DNA of 64,000 nt, from contig VWPU01014897.1 of the NCBI GenBank assembly GCA_013398955.1, positions 1 to 64,000 of the forward strand. The letters run 5' to 3'. Below, piece after piece: positions 29,326 through 43,200 of the stretch. The stretch comes from Callaeas wilsoni. Its lineage: Eukaryota > Chordata > Aves > Passeriformes > Callaeidae. Positions within the stretch are counted from its first letter, which is position 1. The number at the start of each line of letters is the position of its first letter. The translations under genes and the position numbers were made by a program. The notes under the pieces are model-generated. The model was not told the origin of the DNA, did no database searches, and saw only the letters and a program-made list of their open reading frames with translations.

Positions 29326-32300
29326 TGTGAAAGATGAGTATCTGAGGAGTCTCAGCTGCCTGCAGTCTCACTGGTTCAACAAGCTTTGACAGCATGTAGG
29401 GCATTTTTATTCTTAAAACTCAGGGGATTTTATAGGTTGAGCCCCCCTAAAAATTTTACCCTTCTTGACTGCAACTTGCTGTTAAGTGGGAGGCAGGAGT
29501 TACACATTCCAGAGGGTTATTGCCATGGGCTTCTCACATGCTCTGTGGTACACAGTGGTTGTCTGCCCACTAACTGGACACAGAACCATTTTACCACATA
29601 TGGCCCCAAACACATCTTCTCACTTGGAGATCTGTGTCTTCTACCTCAATAAAGTGACCCCGAGAACTCAGAGGCAAACAGCAGACACCTGCTTTTCACA
29701 GACACATACAAATTGAAAGGAAGCTTTCTTTAAAACTGGACTTTAAAAACAATATTAAACATAGAAGAACAGCATAACCCTGGTGAGTTCAGGCTGTCAT
29801 GAACCTCCACTGCTCTCTGCAGAGTTTAATTTCAAGCATGATAATGTAAGTTTCATCTCACAGTTATCAGGTGTTTTTCCACTGATGGTAACCAGACAGT
29901 GTAATAACAGAATTTAAAAAAGATGACTTTCAGCAGTGGTCTACTATAAATCAAAGCCAAAAGTAAGCCTGCAAAGTATTATCAGTGGGCAGCACAGAAG
30001 CAACAATATGCTCTGAAATATTACATGAAATGCTTTTTGCACAAATTAATTCAACCTATGACTTCTGTCAATAGTGAAGGTCAGAACAACTGTCAAAAAC
30101 ATGTAATTCCCCCAAGTCTGCAGTTCAAAAAATTACAGTCAGATGAAGGAGTATGCTTTGCCCTGGACCAACAGTAATGATTATCTACACCCATAGCAAC
30201 ACTGCCTGGTGGTAAAGGGTTTGGGAAGTTAGCACTGACCTGTGGGACTGATTACAGGGTTAGAGCAGTAAACTCAACTAAAGACATGAAGGAAGTTGTC
30301 CCGTCTGTATAAATACTTGTCACTTGTCTTTAGCAAATAAGGCCAGCATCAATCTTAATGTGATCAGTCATGAAATATTTTTCAATTTTACCCCTTAAAT
30401 TAGCTTGCCATACTGCTGTCTTACAGTTGGATGGTGAACTTTGGAACAGGAAGAAAGGGTCAGTGTTTTTGACAGGGAGCACAGGCAATATTGCAGCAAC
30501 AAGGACTAAGACTTTTGAAATTGCTGACAAGGACGGACAGAGCAGTACTTGATGCCAGCAGTAGCCAAATCCTCATATGGAATGTACACCCAAATTCAGT
30601 TATGAGAAAGTTGGGTTGTAGGTTTCATTTCCCTCTGTCTTGTGCTTCTCATCCCATGCTTCTCTTTGTTTTCTTTTCTTGAGCAACCACATCCAGGCTG
30701 AGCATCTGACAGCAGTTCTACCTCCCTCAGGTGCAGTGGTAAGTAGAACACACAACAAAGACTGATTACATCATATAGGCAGTAGAGACAGGTTTATGCC
30801 AGTTAAAGGCAGGTGGGTTAAACCCACTTTTCAGCCACTAGGTTAATACACTTAAGCCCTGGAGTCCTCCAATTTTTCTTTACTACTTTCTTCTGAGACA
30901 GCAGACTCTGCCATGTAACATCTCCCTTTGCCTGCCTGTTCTCTACTGTCTCCCTCCCCAGATACATATTCTAGCCTTGATGGGCTAAACCAACACAGAG
31001 TTACAACTTTGTGCACCTATACTTTTACATCTGATAGGCATGAAGTGTTACTTCAAATTCTATGAAATACATTAAAAACTAAAACTAAAATGAACAACTG
31101 AAACCATTTTGTTTGGTATCTCAAGTGTATGAAAGCAGGAGTTTAAAAACTTCAGTGCCAAAAAGTAAGTCTTACTGCTGTACAGAATACATGAAATAGT
31201 AATTTATCAACCTGTTACGAAATTCTGTGGTAACCTGCTTCCAAGTTCAGAGTATTTTCTTGAAGGAGCTGTAAAACATAAGGTATTTTTCATAATCTGG
31301 ATTGGTTTATTTTTATGCATTCAGGTGGGACAGTCAATTTAACACATTCAGTCTAAAGGACTACTTTGCCCATGGCAAAATTTCTTCATTCTAAAATGCA
31401 ATATTCAACACTGCAGAACATTTGGACATGGTTTACCTCCTAGTAAAATGAAACAGAAATCACCAACTCTGAATCTCCCTCTCCATAAAGTTCTGCAGAA
31501 GATTTTAATAATACACATCCTTTCCCCTGTGTTTCACTGCTATAACTGCAGAGAAAATTGAATTTAACATGTAGATTTTATAAGGAATGCAGTAATAGCT
31601 TTTTTAACTATGGGTATTCTCATCCCTCCTCACAACTTAGGCAGATGCATCCAATTAATGATGAATCATTCCAGATAAATTTCCTGTTTAGAACATACTG
31701 GCAATATCAGCACAACAACCTACAGAGCTCAAAACGGTCACAGATCACCACCATTTTTGGTTACAGACCCAAAAAAGTGTAGGGTGGGGGTGTCCCAAGA
31801 AATAAATTGTTCACTCCAGATTCCTAGATGAATTATCATTATGCTACTTAAAGGAACTACACTACTGTATGCAGATAGACATGTACGCTACACATTGGAT
31901 ATGATATATAGCCAGAGATCACCAACAGAAATACAGAAATTTATTTATTGTGATCCTAAGGACTATTCAGCATATTTGCAATAAAATTATGTGTGAAGGG
32001 CATTGTGGATATTTTGATTGCTAAGCAACAGGGCATTTAAAAACAGCTGTTCTTTTGTACCATTTTACTGACTGAAAGCTGGGCCACAATTCCACAGAAG
32101 GTGCTAAAAAGAGTAAGAATGAATTAGACAAACAACCTGGTTCTGTTTATCCACGCTGTATCTTCAAAATAACTGAAGAAAAGTGCCTCCCAGTGTCAAA
32201 GGAAAATAAAGTCAGCAGTCATCTGACTGTATCCTCAATTGAAAGCTTTGGTCACGTTCCAATTTCTGCAGTAGAGCCCATTCTCATTCTACCTACTTTG

Positions 32301-34444
32301 TTAATTAATTTCTGCCTTTCCTGGAGAAGTTTTTCCCTTTCAGGAATTGTCATGTCTTCTGCAGCAGCCTATTGCCCACGTACTGCTGGAGCAAGATATA
32401 ATGTCCTAGTTTCTGATGCTTCCTAGGGAGGCCTGTCAAGCTCCAAACTCTCAAAGCCCATGGACATTCCAATGGTGATTCTCTTATTCCTCAAATGCTC
32501 TCCTCTGGAAGCCCCACAGTTGAAAAGACTGACCCCAAGAAGGAAACTGATCACAGGTAATCCTCTCCTGCATTTTTTATTTATTGACTGATAGAAGGAA
32601 ACACCTTTTTTGTACATTCTGATATGAACTCTACATTTCAGTGATTATATTTGAAGTTTGGTTGTTATTTAAAAAAAACCCAAAGCAACCTGGAAACATT
32701 TTAGGTACCACAAGCATAAAAAAGATTTACCGTAAAAGGTAACAAAATCCAATATGCACTAAATGTTATATTTTATTTTAAAGTAACTTATTTGCTTATG
32801 AAGATTTTTTAAAAAAATAGGTTGGTGTGTAGTTCCATTTTCCTCATCTTGAAAATTACCAATCTATCCTCTGAACAGCCTAGTATAAACTTCCACAGCA
32901 TGTGGACACTCTGTAAATATTACACTGTAATTATTTCAGTTCCCTTTAATTTTAATCATTTTTTATGTATTTTGACTTCAGCTTTCAGAGTTAGAATGCA
33001 GTGACAGGAATCTTATAACCAGTTTTAAAGGTATTTAAGAGTACAGCCCTGCCTGATTTGTGAGAATGGAAAAAATCTATGAGGAACAAAAACTGTTTTC
33101 TTGAGCTATCACCTTATTCCTAGCCTCAAGGGGAAGTTTTCTGTACAAGCTCATTGTTCTTGATCAGGCACTGTAAAGCATTCACCTAAATGAAAATCTC
33201 CAGTACAGGGGGAAAGTTGTTTTTCATTCAGTCTGGCTCACTAATGGTTAAGATTTTAAGCCTTTTAACCCTCAACAAAGAAATTGCTTTGAATTTTATT
33301 AAAAGCTTCTTCTCATTGACCATTTTGAATGCTGAGGTTTTAAAGGACACCAGCAGAAGCATTGCAGAGTGCATAATAAATAAATTGAACACAATAAAGG
33401 TAACTAGGTCCTTCAGAAGTCTGTAAGGGCTCCAGGAGATGAGCAGTTATCTTCTTCAAGCTCAGCAGAGAAGCATGAAATGAACTTCAGGTTGCAACTA
33501 ACTAGGGAGACATGTAAGAAAGAACATGTCCCATTCCAGTGTTATTTAATGCCAGGATGGACAAGGCATTTTAACAGCAAAGAGGAAGATCCTGCAATGG
33601 ACAAAAGCCTCAAATCTAAAGTGATCTGGAAGCACTAATTATTTTAAGTGATGACAATTTTAGAGGTCTACACATGCCAGAATGCAGCTTCTATTTTAAA
33701 GCACAATAAAGTCTATTGTAACTGAGAGGAACAAAATTTCATTGATTCTTTAGAGAATAAACTTAAGAAAACTCTTAGAAAAAACAAGTAGAAAGCTTGC
33801 TACTAGCTCTAGTGATAAACTTATTAGTTTTCACTCTATGCACAGGAAATGGAACAATATTAAGGTGAATGAATTTAGGTGTAGATCAAAACATGAAGAT
33901 TATGCTGCCAGGGAGTGAAGGATTATCATCACTTACCTCCCTCATCCAGAAGCTTCCCACTCAGGGGCTGGGATGTATCTGAAGAGTAACATGTAATGGA
34001 AATTTGTAGCATTAAATTAACTGCAGCTGATTGGAAGCACCTGATGGAGAAGAGGTGAGAATACCTGCTGTTTTAGAAGTGTGAATAGGATAATCCCCAA
34101 ATCTGACTTTCTGGTCTTCTGCCCTGACATTAACTACTAAGGTTAAAATTTGTCTGAACACTCGAAAAATACTGTAATAATCAGTTACAATAAGCTACTG
34201 GAGAGTAGTTTCCAGACCAATAAAATGAGAATAGGCTCAACTTATGGTTTTTAACTGCAAGCATGGCCTCGTGACACCAGTAGTCAAATATCCAGGCAAT
34301 ACACTTAGCATCAAAAGGAGACACAGGTGTTCATTGACCCGTACAGTGACACAGCCAAAAAACCCAAAACAAACCAAAGCACACCTATCATCTCCTCAAC
34401 AGACTAGTTAAATATGTAAGATAAGCTACAGAAAACAATTCTTA

Positions 34445-34561
<117 letters not shown>

Positions 34562-36984
34562 TTAGGGAGGAAAAGAGAGATGTGATCACAGGAGCAATTT
34601 TGACAGTTGGTGTGAAATTTCAGCAACAGTGCCCTTCCATTTCAGGCAACAGGGGGCAAATCTCTACAATAACTATATCTGAACAGGCCATAGCAGTGAG
34701 AAATGTCCTTTGCAATTCTTTTGACTGTTCTAGAAACACCGTTCATGTGATATAATAGAAAATAAGATTACTGGAATAGTTTAGGGACAGAATGAAACTG
34801 CTTGGTAACGGATCTGATATGCTCAGTGTACCTTACTGTTACCCATTAACCTTTTCCTGTGAATGGGAAAAGCCTCACCTTAGAGATCTGTACATAAGGA
34901 ACCCTTTATGGAAGGGAAAAATACCCCTGTCACACTAGCCATCCATCCTCCTGAACACAAATACTTTGGTCCTTAATACCATTGGCTAGAAACAGAAATT
35001 CTTGGAACACAACAAAATTTAGGAACACTCTCTAAACTTAAAGAACTACCAGAGGAAAGGATATTTTCTCCACGAATCCCAAGTTAGCATTTAAAATGAC
35101 CAGAAGTGAAGCAAAATCTCTAAGCTGAACACATGACCATGACAGTTACAAAGAAATACTAATAACAAACCAATCCATACACTAAATCAATCAGAAAGAG
35201 GAGAACCATACAGCTCTTGGGGACCAAACCCTTCCCTGCAGTTCTACAGAACTGCATTAATCAATACACAAGCAAGAGAAAACTACACTAACTTCAATTC
35301 TCAAGAGAGTGCACATGGCTTCTGGATACCAACCCTAACAAAGATTTCTAATACTGAGATGAACAGGGATGTTTTGAGAAGAAAACCATGTAAAATTTAC
35401 TCTTTTTCTAGAAAGGTGACAAATCAAAGTGCATTTCATAGAGAAGAGTGCATTGTATTATATGAGCAGATCGGTCACAGCACAACTGCACAGTGCAGCA
35501 GAGATGGGTGCAACTGTACCAGGGGTACATACATAGGGATGGGTGCACTTTGGGACTCTCTAGGAATAGCCCATATCCCTCTTCTTCTTCCATGGCATTC
35601 ACTTTGTTTGGTGTAGCACAAGATCTTTGCCCTGTGATGGCAGAAAAGGACATGCCTCGGTCTGCAGCACTAACACAGCAGCATCCAGTCCTCTCCTGAC
35701 TCGCTAAAACCTGTTATCACCTGCTGGTACAGCAACTTCCTCCTTACTTGATTGACCTGGACAAGTTTCCTTCTTTCAATGCTGATGAATAAAACAGGAA
35801 GCTGAAGTCATAGCTCTCTTCTGGATTTCCTTTAATTTCTTTTTTACTGCCACCCCCCCTCCCTTTTTTAAAGTTGTTTAGTAAATACTGAAAAGCAAAA
35901 AGCCAGAAGGGCCCATTACCAAACATTTAATAAAATGTGGGCTATTGCACTATTTTCCATTCAGATCAACAAGTGGCATTTTACTACATTTTCAAGAAAG
36001 GTATCCCAGTCACCCTTAATGGTACCAACAAAATTATTAGATCGCAATGGCACTGAAACCACTCTCTCCCCTTGAACAGAAATAAGCATGAATAAGACTC
36101 AAAATGGACTTTAGGATTATTCTCTTGACCTTTATCTTTGGATTATGAGATTTATTAGCTGTAATACACTTAGTGGAGGGCTGTAATTCAGGGAAACATA
36201 TACACATTTACTTTCCTGTCAAAACGGAATTCCTTCTAAGAGGCATCATTACTGCTACTTTCAAAGGACAAGAGAAGACCAGAGAACTTTGCTGAATGTC
36301 AGATAGTACTGAAACACTGCATACACTTTGAAGGTCCTTGTCAATGAGCACCAAGAGAAAATGTAAAAGTTATATACCTGTATTTTTGTACTACTGGTAG
36401 TAGGAGTATAAACATACTGTTCAGACTGAGCTGGGTAAATGAACCACCACTGGTAACCATTATTACCAAATAATACAAAGTCTGACTGAAGATGTTTTTC
36501 CAACCTTTCAACTTCTGTATTGCTCTCCAGGAGCCTCTGAAGGTACAAGGATGTCTAGGCAGGAAATCTAAGCCTACTGAACAGAATAACTCAATTACCA
36601 TCACAGATGTCTTCAAAGTGTAATATGGACCACAGGTTCAGAACAGTCAGTGACCCAAGTGGATTCTAACTCTTAAGATTCAAGAAATAAGGCTGAAAGA
36701 GACCTTCAGGGCTCCTGCTATTGTAAGGAATAATTATATAATTTTGTTAATAAATGATCCACATTCTACTGCTAGAAGTAGAAATAATGGAGAGAAAATT
36801 CCCAAAATGAAAAATTGTTGCCTCAAAACCTTGCTGAAGTTCAAAACCTCTGGAAACATTGCGATTTCCTGCCAAAATGTTTTCCCAGCCAGCTTGTACC
36901 TAAGCTATTCTTGTGCCAACATTGTCCTTTAGTTTAAATAGTTCTTTCCCTTCCTGGTTATTATTCCCCAAAATATTTATAGAA

Positions 36985-37120
36985 GTAATTCACATGTCTC
37001 TTCAAACTTCACTTTGTTGAGCTGAATGGGATGTGCTCATTCAGTTTCCTCTCAAAGGGGACCTTTCCATTCTGACCATCACATCTCTTCTCTGCATTTT
37101 TTCCCAGTTTAAATTTGCCT
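36985..37120 (-). mobile_element. Degenerate CR1/L3-like LINE fragment (tentative)
   Basis: The + strand contains CTCATTCAGTTTCCTCTCAA then GGGGACCTTTCCATTCTGAC, CATCACATCTCTTCTCTGCA and TTTTTTCCCAGTTTAAATTT. The order resembles the inverted 3' portion of old CR1/L3 elements (lower-end call TCCTCATAGGGGA...TTCCAT...CATC...CCTTCTCTG...CCAGTT). Many mismatches mean a very old copy. The boundaries are approximate, and a profile search would be needed to name the family. Confidence 0.5.
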
Positions 37121-39291
37121 TCTTCAACATCCACATTTGGAATCACAGACAGAATTACAGAGGAGGGTCTTGCACCTGAATCAATGCTTCCATCTCTGAA
37201 CTAGGAACACTGACTGCTACTTTTTAGTACTAACTCTTACAGCCTAATATGAAGTCCAAGTCTTCAGAGAGCATTTCTAATCTTACACTAAACAAAGACC
37301 AGAGAAAACCTGCTCACAGAAGCTAGACAAGTTATGGAGAGAAAAGAGTATTTTTCTTACTAGTGATGTTATTTTGCCTTTTATTGGCATCCTTGGTTTC
37401 AGCTGCCAGCCTATCTTTCTCAAGCCTGCAATTCTCTTCTTGTGTTCTAAAGCCAATAACCCACAAATAAACTTGCTATCTGATATAACTCCAAATCTAA
37501 ATCCCAAATTCCACAGATATTGATGTCAATAGAGCTAAGTAAATCGGTTCATTTTCAACTTGAAAAAAAAAATTCTTTTTCATCTGTTACCTGTTTTTCT
37601 TAAAAGAAAAATAAGGGTTTTTTTGAGCAATACATTGTTAGACCAAAAAATCTTTAGTAAGAAGCAGGAAAGATGGTAGATGCTTGGATTCCTTGTTATC
37701 CAATGATGTACAGCAAGGATATGTATGGCATCCTGGAGATCAGTCTTCTTTTTGCCTAAGGAAGTCTGAAGCCACAAATTACACAAGAATCAGAGAGCAT
37801 ACTGGGTGGAGTGCTCTCACCTCTCTGTCTGGTTCCCTCTTGATGTAGTCAGAAAGCTGAAGATGATGTTGTTTGTTAGTTTTTAAAAAAACATTCATGA
37901 AACCAGACTTTGCACTTCCCTGGGAGGTGCTTTAATAATTAGCTTCAAGCAGTCCTCTTACTCAGTTTAGGATGAAGCATAAAAGCAGAACAGCTCCAAG
38001 CTTGGGAGTGAGCTCTCTTGAACCACCAGACTCAGAAATTTATTTGTTCAGCTTCTTTTTGTGGTGCCAGGAACCTCTAACATATGCTGCTGACAGTGTT
38101 AACAGGAGTGCTGCAGAGCACCCCCAAGTATCAGTAGCTGAAAGATGGTGGAAGATGTTTCAAACCATACAGGAACAGAAAAAGAGACCAAATCCAGACC
38201 CTTTGAAGCCCCTGTAAACACTACTTTCATTCTTCTTTCAAAAGGGTCTACATTTCAATTTTTTTTTTGTTTGTTCGAGAGCCAGACACTGAAAAAGTGT
38301 TTCTATCCAGAACTATTTACAGGTGCCACAGCAAATTCACAGGCAACCTGAAGACTATAAACTCACCATTCAGACACTGCATTTATCAAAAAGTCTTGCC
38401 CAGCTCTAACCTAAATAGCAGGAACTGTTTCAGATATTTGCTATAGAGGTTGTCAGGCACTACTCCATGAAAACCAGCTGATCATGTATATTGTTTTTTC
38501 CTTTCAGCTGCAAAACTGAATTAAAGAGACCGCTGCAACACAGTGAGTTTAAACTGATATTGCCTCCTCATATACAACTGCAGTCATCAAAAGGGGCATA
38601 CATACACAGTCTGTTTACTTGTCAGATTCTGAAAGACATCCAGCACCCTGAACACCAACCTTAAAGACAAGCCAGAAAACGTGTGGCTGAAGCCCAGGTT
38701 CTTGGGTCACCCGATCAGTGCTGCCCATGTCACACTCCAGCTACTATTATACCCTTTTCATTAATGAAAAAGCTAGCACAGCCCTGTACATTACCTGAGC
38801 ATTAATCTGTTATAACTCCTGGAGAACTGGTACAATTCACACGCAGGCCACAAGGTATAAATCTATCTAAACACTGAAAACAAGTATTAGAATAGTCTCT
38901 GATACAACATGCTTAAAAAGTGTGCTTAGGGCACTGGTAATGTTTCACAACCAAAACTGCCTAAACCAATTACTCACCTGTTGCTATACGTTATTGAAAA
39001 TATTTAGACTGAAAGCAGAGGTCTGCAAGCTATTTTAGCAATAAGTCAGCTATCACAGTTAAGAGTCATCCTGCCAGCAACTTACACTGACGCCATGCAG
39101 AATGCACTGTTAAAAATATCTTCTTTTAACATAAAGCAGCATTGGATACAAGCTGCCTTTTATTTACCAAAAAAAGTGAAGGGATTCTTTAAGTTTGAGT
39201 GTGGGAGAGAAAGGAAGAACCACGAATAAATCAGTCTTGTCCTGGTACCACCAGTATGAAAAGTTTCTCTTCCTTGTTACGGACATGAGGA

Positions 39292-39339
39292 AAAAGAAAG
39301 GGGGGGAGGTGAGAAGAACAGGGGAAAGAAAGGGTAACA
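39292..39339 (+). repeat. Purine-rich tract
   Basis: About 48 bases of almost pure A/G on the + strand (GAAAAAGAAAGGGGGGGAGG and AACAGGGGAAAGAAAGGG), so the AMMECR1 transcript would be pyrimidine-rich here. It is a simple-sequence tract with no evident gene. Confidence 0.6.
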
Positions 39340-40095
39340 GATGAAGAATATTTCTTTACTTTAATAAAAGGTGAGTGAGAAATGTTTTTATTTCATTTGA
39401 AGACTTCCAAGTAATAAAAAAACCTGGAGGACTTTGAAGTGAAAAGGATTAAACTTGATGAACCGGAAGGTAAAACGATACTTAGATCGACATTTTAATT
39501 ACAGTTATTTAACCACTACCTTTTATAATTAGAGAAGGTAAGAAAGCCTCCACAGCCCTCATGTTACTTGACACCCAGAGCTGCAGGATCTGACACTTTG
39601 AAAAGCTGCACACTCATCCGTTTTTAAGACCAGAGTGCTTCCCCTTCGGCTCTGAGGATCTCCAAGCTCCCACATGCCCAGGAAGCACTCGGAACAAGCA
39701 AAGTGGCGCTGACAGCATTTTCCTCTTTGTTTCACAAAAGTGAACAAGCTATTGCTCCCCAGTTCCAGAAATTTTAATATTTATATTGTTTAACATAAAG
39801 CTTACTCTGTCTTATTTGTAATCATGCTACACCTTCTAATAACACTAAAGTTTCACAGAATAATGTTTGCAACTAGAAGCTTCTGGAGGAAAAGGAATTT
39901 TGTCCCTGAACAGCCTGCTGCGACCCCTCAGAGGTGCAGTGCCAGCCCTGTCCAGAAGCACAGAGAGCAGCCTCCCTCCTATAACTGATGCACCCAACTC
40001 CGGCACTCTCCAGGCCGGGGCATTTCCAGCTGTCACAATTCCACAAGCTAACTCTCATTACTCGAGATAAGAGAGCACAGCTCAGGAGTGAAGGA

Positions 40096-40239
40096 GGCAG
40101 CACATCCCCCCAACAGCTTTGTCAAGGGCACCTGCACACAGGAGCAGGGCAGGTATGCTGNGGGCAGCACACCCCCCAGCAGTTTTATCAAGGGCACCTG
40201 CACAGACCTCTGAGGCACAGGAGCAGGGCAGGTATGCTG
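40096..40239. repeat. Near-tandem duplication (65 and 78 bases) around a single N
   Basis: Copy A (40096-40160) and copy B (40162-40239) both run from a GGCAGCACA-CCCCCC start through TCAAGGGCACCTGCACA to GGAGCAGGGCAGGTATGCTG. Copy B has about 12 extra bases (ACCTCTGAGG region), and there are several substitutions. The ambiguous N at 40161 sits exactly at the junction. The divergence is higher than in the duplication near base 225, so a true minisatellite-like repeat is possible. It lies in intron 1. Confidence 0.93.
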
Positions 40240-43200
40240 GAAGCACCTGCTTTGTGATGAAAGGTTAAACGTGGTGGATAAAACTACAGAGCTAGGCAAC
40301 AACCACAAAAACATCTGGTGCCTTTCTCAAACAGTCATCATCATACAAGCACACAAGGTGTACTGTTAGCTCACCAGATATATTCCAGAAAAAGTCTGGC
40401 AAGACACAAGAAAGTCAAGACAGGAGTTCATGAATCTCCAAAGGAGAATAAGAGAGAACAGTAATAGCCTTCCCTCCACGTTTATGAAGACAGAATTTGG
40501 TAAATGCAGACAATTAATACATAGTTTTCCAGAAGCCGAGAGAAGCAACAAAAGGAAGAAGTCAGTAGCTTCTCACAGGAGCTCAAAGCTCCTTCCTCAA
40601 AGGAAAAAGGCACAAGTGCATAAAGACTGACAATCACAACAATACTGGAAAATTTGGAGAAGACGGACAGAAAAACAGCAAAGCACAAGAAGAGGCACAA
40701 CAAAATCAATTTGCAACATATGAATATCAATGAGTATTAAGGGAACACCCCCACTCTCCTCATAAAATCATTTATGAGAAGAAAGAGAAAGACAAGGAAA
40801 TTGGTGGCCAGCTACTTAAATCAGAGACTTTGGGAAACATCTGGCAACAGAAGATGCTAAGAAACACACACTGTAAGATGTTCAGTTAAAGAAAATCCTA
40901 ATGGTAAGAAACATGAATGTTGGGACTGGCTGCCTTGGAGGATGAACAGCTGCCATCGCCAGTGTATCCACAAAGGCCTCCAAAAACAGGCCACAGTCAG
41001 GAATGCTGTAAATATATTTGATTCCATCCTTTAACATGAGAAAAGATCAAATGGCCTCCTGATGTTCACTGCAGACTCCTTTTCTGATTTTGTATGATGT
41101 AATTCTGTATGTCCCTCAAAGGGACAATTCACACACAAAACTGCGTGTAAAACTGTGGGAGAGAAATGTCATTACAAATCCCATAGTAAAAAAAGAAATC
41201 TGAAAAACCCACATTCATATTATACTTCTGTACGTTTCCTTCTATGCAGCAGTATTACAGAATTGAGTAGAGAGAGATGTAATATTAACCATATTTTAAG
41301 GATAGAAAACATTATTTAGTGCTTCAAGGAACAGAAGACTGAGTAGCTTCCTTGAGGTTCAAGGTGCTCTTCAGCATTTTCAGAATCCAGAATAGAAACC
41401 AGTTTCTTCATCTCAAGTTCAAAGTACATTCTAAAGCGAAAATTTAGAGAAGCCCATACATTATGTATTTCCTGTTCTGAAAGTCAATATAAAGACTCTT
41501 TTGGGCTAGTTGCAAACAAAAAGTTGCTCTTTTCACTACAGTGCCACTTAACACATATTTTGACACTAGCTGTTAGCAGCACAATTTGCTTGACTACAAT
41601 TTGCTTGAGTTTTACACAATCAAAAAAAGAATTAGCTACTGAGTAAAGTCTCAAACCCATTCCCCTGCCTGTGTCCAATCATATATACTTAAGAAACCTC
41701 AACTTTCTAGGATAATGACATAATCCAGCAAAATCCATAGACTAGAGCATGTCAAGCACAGACTTCCCCAAATAGAAGGAAATTTATTCCGTGATAACAT
41801 TCTTCTTCCATGTGGGAAACATGCTGAGCTTCTTAAAAACAGTCTGTATTGCACTATTCTCTCTTTCAACACATTTAGTCAATGAAGAAGATTCATTATT
41901 GCCAATGCATGGTGATCCAAAGACAACATCAACCTACTGGCTTCAGAAGTCAGAAGAGCGAGCTGCAATTTTTGAATTTAAAATGCTATACAATTACTGA
42001 AAATGTATTAATTACTTCTGAGGGTACAGCATATTCTTTCAGTCATTCTTAGGACTAAATGAGCAGCTCTTCCAACTACTACGTATTTCAGAAATCAGCA
42101 CTCAGAGGTTGATTTCTTTAGGCATATAAACCACTTAGTATATTCGGTGATTTTCCCGAAATGATCACGTGCCCTAGAGAGATCAGCCTCAAACCTGAGC
42201 TGCTAGGTGTGAATTTGTTAGCAAGTTCTGCTTATCTAAGCAGCTAATCTTAAGGAAGGTCAGAAAGCAGCTACTATTTTAAGAATATCTAGTTTAAACA
42301 AGAGTATAATCGGGGTTAAAAATAAAAGGACTGCTGCCTGGTAGGTCAATTTCTAAAGTGAACCTACAACATCTTAATTAAGGTCGCATTCAAAATTTAA
42401 AAAAGGACATAAATTCACAAATACAGCCAGACTATGTGTCTGCTCCTTCAGCTGCAGCATCAGAGCTGCTATTCTTGTACACTCTAATACACGAGCTCAG
42501 ACAATACAGGCAGCATTCCAGGAAAGAGAAGGTACACGTAACAGTTTATAAGGGGACAACAAAAAATTTTAGGTATGCTCAGATTGAATGCTCAGTCAGA
42601 CACGACCAACAAAACATCAGAACAAATTTAAAGAGTCATTATTTTGCACCTTCTCCCTTTAACTCTCACAAGACAATCCCTCAAGTTCATGAAACAAATT
42701 GAGTTCCTATGACATATGTTCCTAAGTTTACTGTTCATTTTGCTAAAATAAATATTTACATGTAACAAAACCCAGAATGCCTCAGAAATCGCACACGTTG
42801 GTTATGTATAGCTTATTAAGCATTGCTAAAAGAAGTTTGAATATCTACAGTTCCTCAGACTGCACTTTAAAGAAACAACCTTAAAAATCGTAACGTTCTC
42901 CATAGCAGTATTTCTCAGGGCAGTACAGTCACTTAAGTCACAGCACTTAAGTCTGCAGTCCTAAGGTCACAACACACCTGGAAATTCCTCAGGATGGCAT
43001 CTTCCTTACAGGTGAATTAATTACTCACTTCATTGTTCAGAGTTACTGATGAATCTTTAGGCCTATATATCTTGTTTTCAAGGTGAGACACTTGAATTGT
43101 CCTCTAAAATGGAATGCTTCTCTTCCCCGAATTCCCAGCATTATAACTTCAACTGGGTATAAATTGAGTTTGCACAAGGAACTGATGTGTCACACAGCTG

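Noticed and set aside
39560..40260. GC-richer region as the AMMECR1 first exon or promoter island
   Set aside because: CpG density is too low, and the minus strand lacks the expected pre-exon-2 coding ending (RFTNEPY-like) with an in-phase donor.
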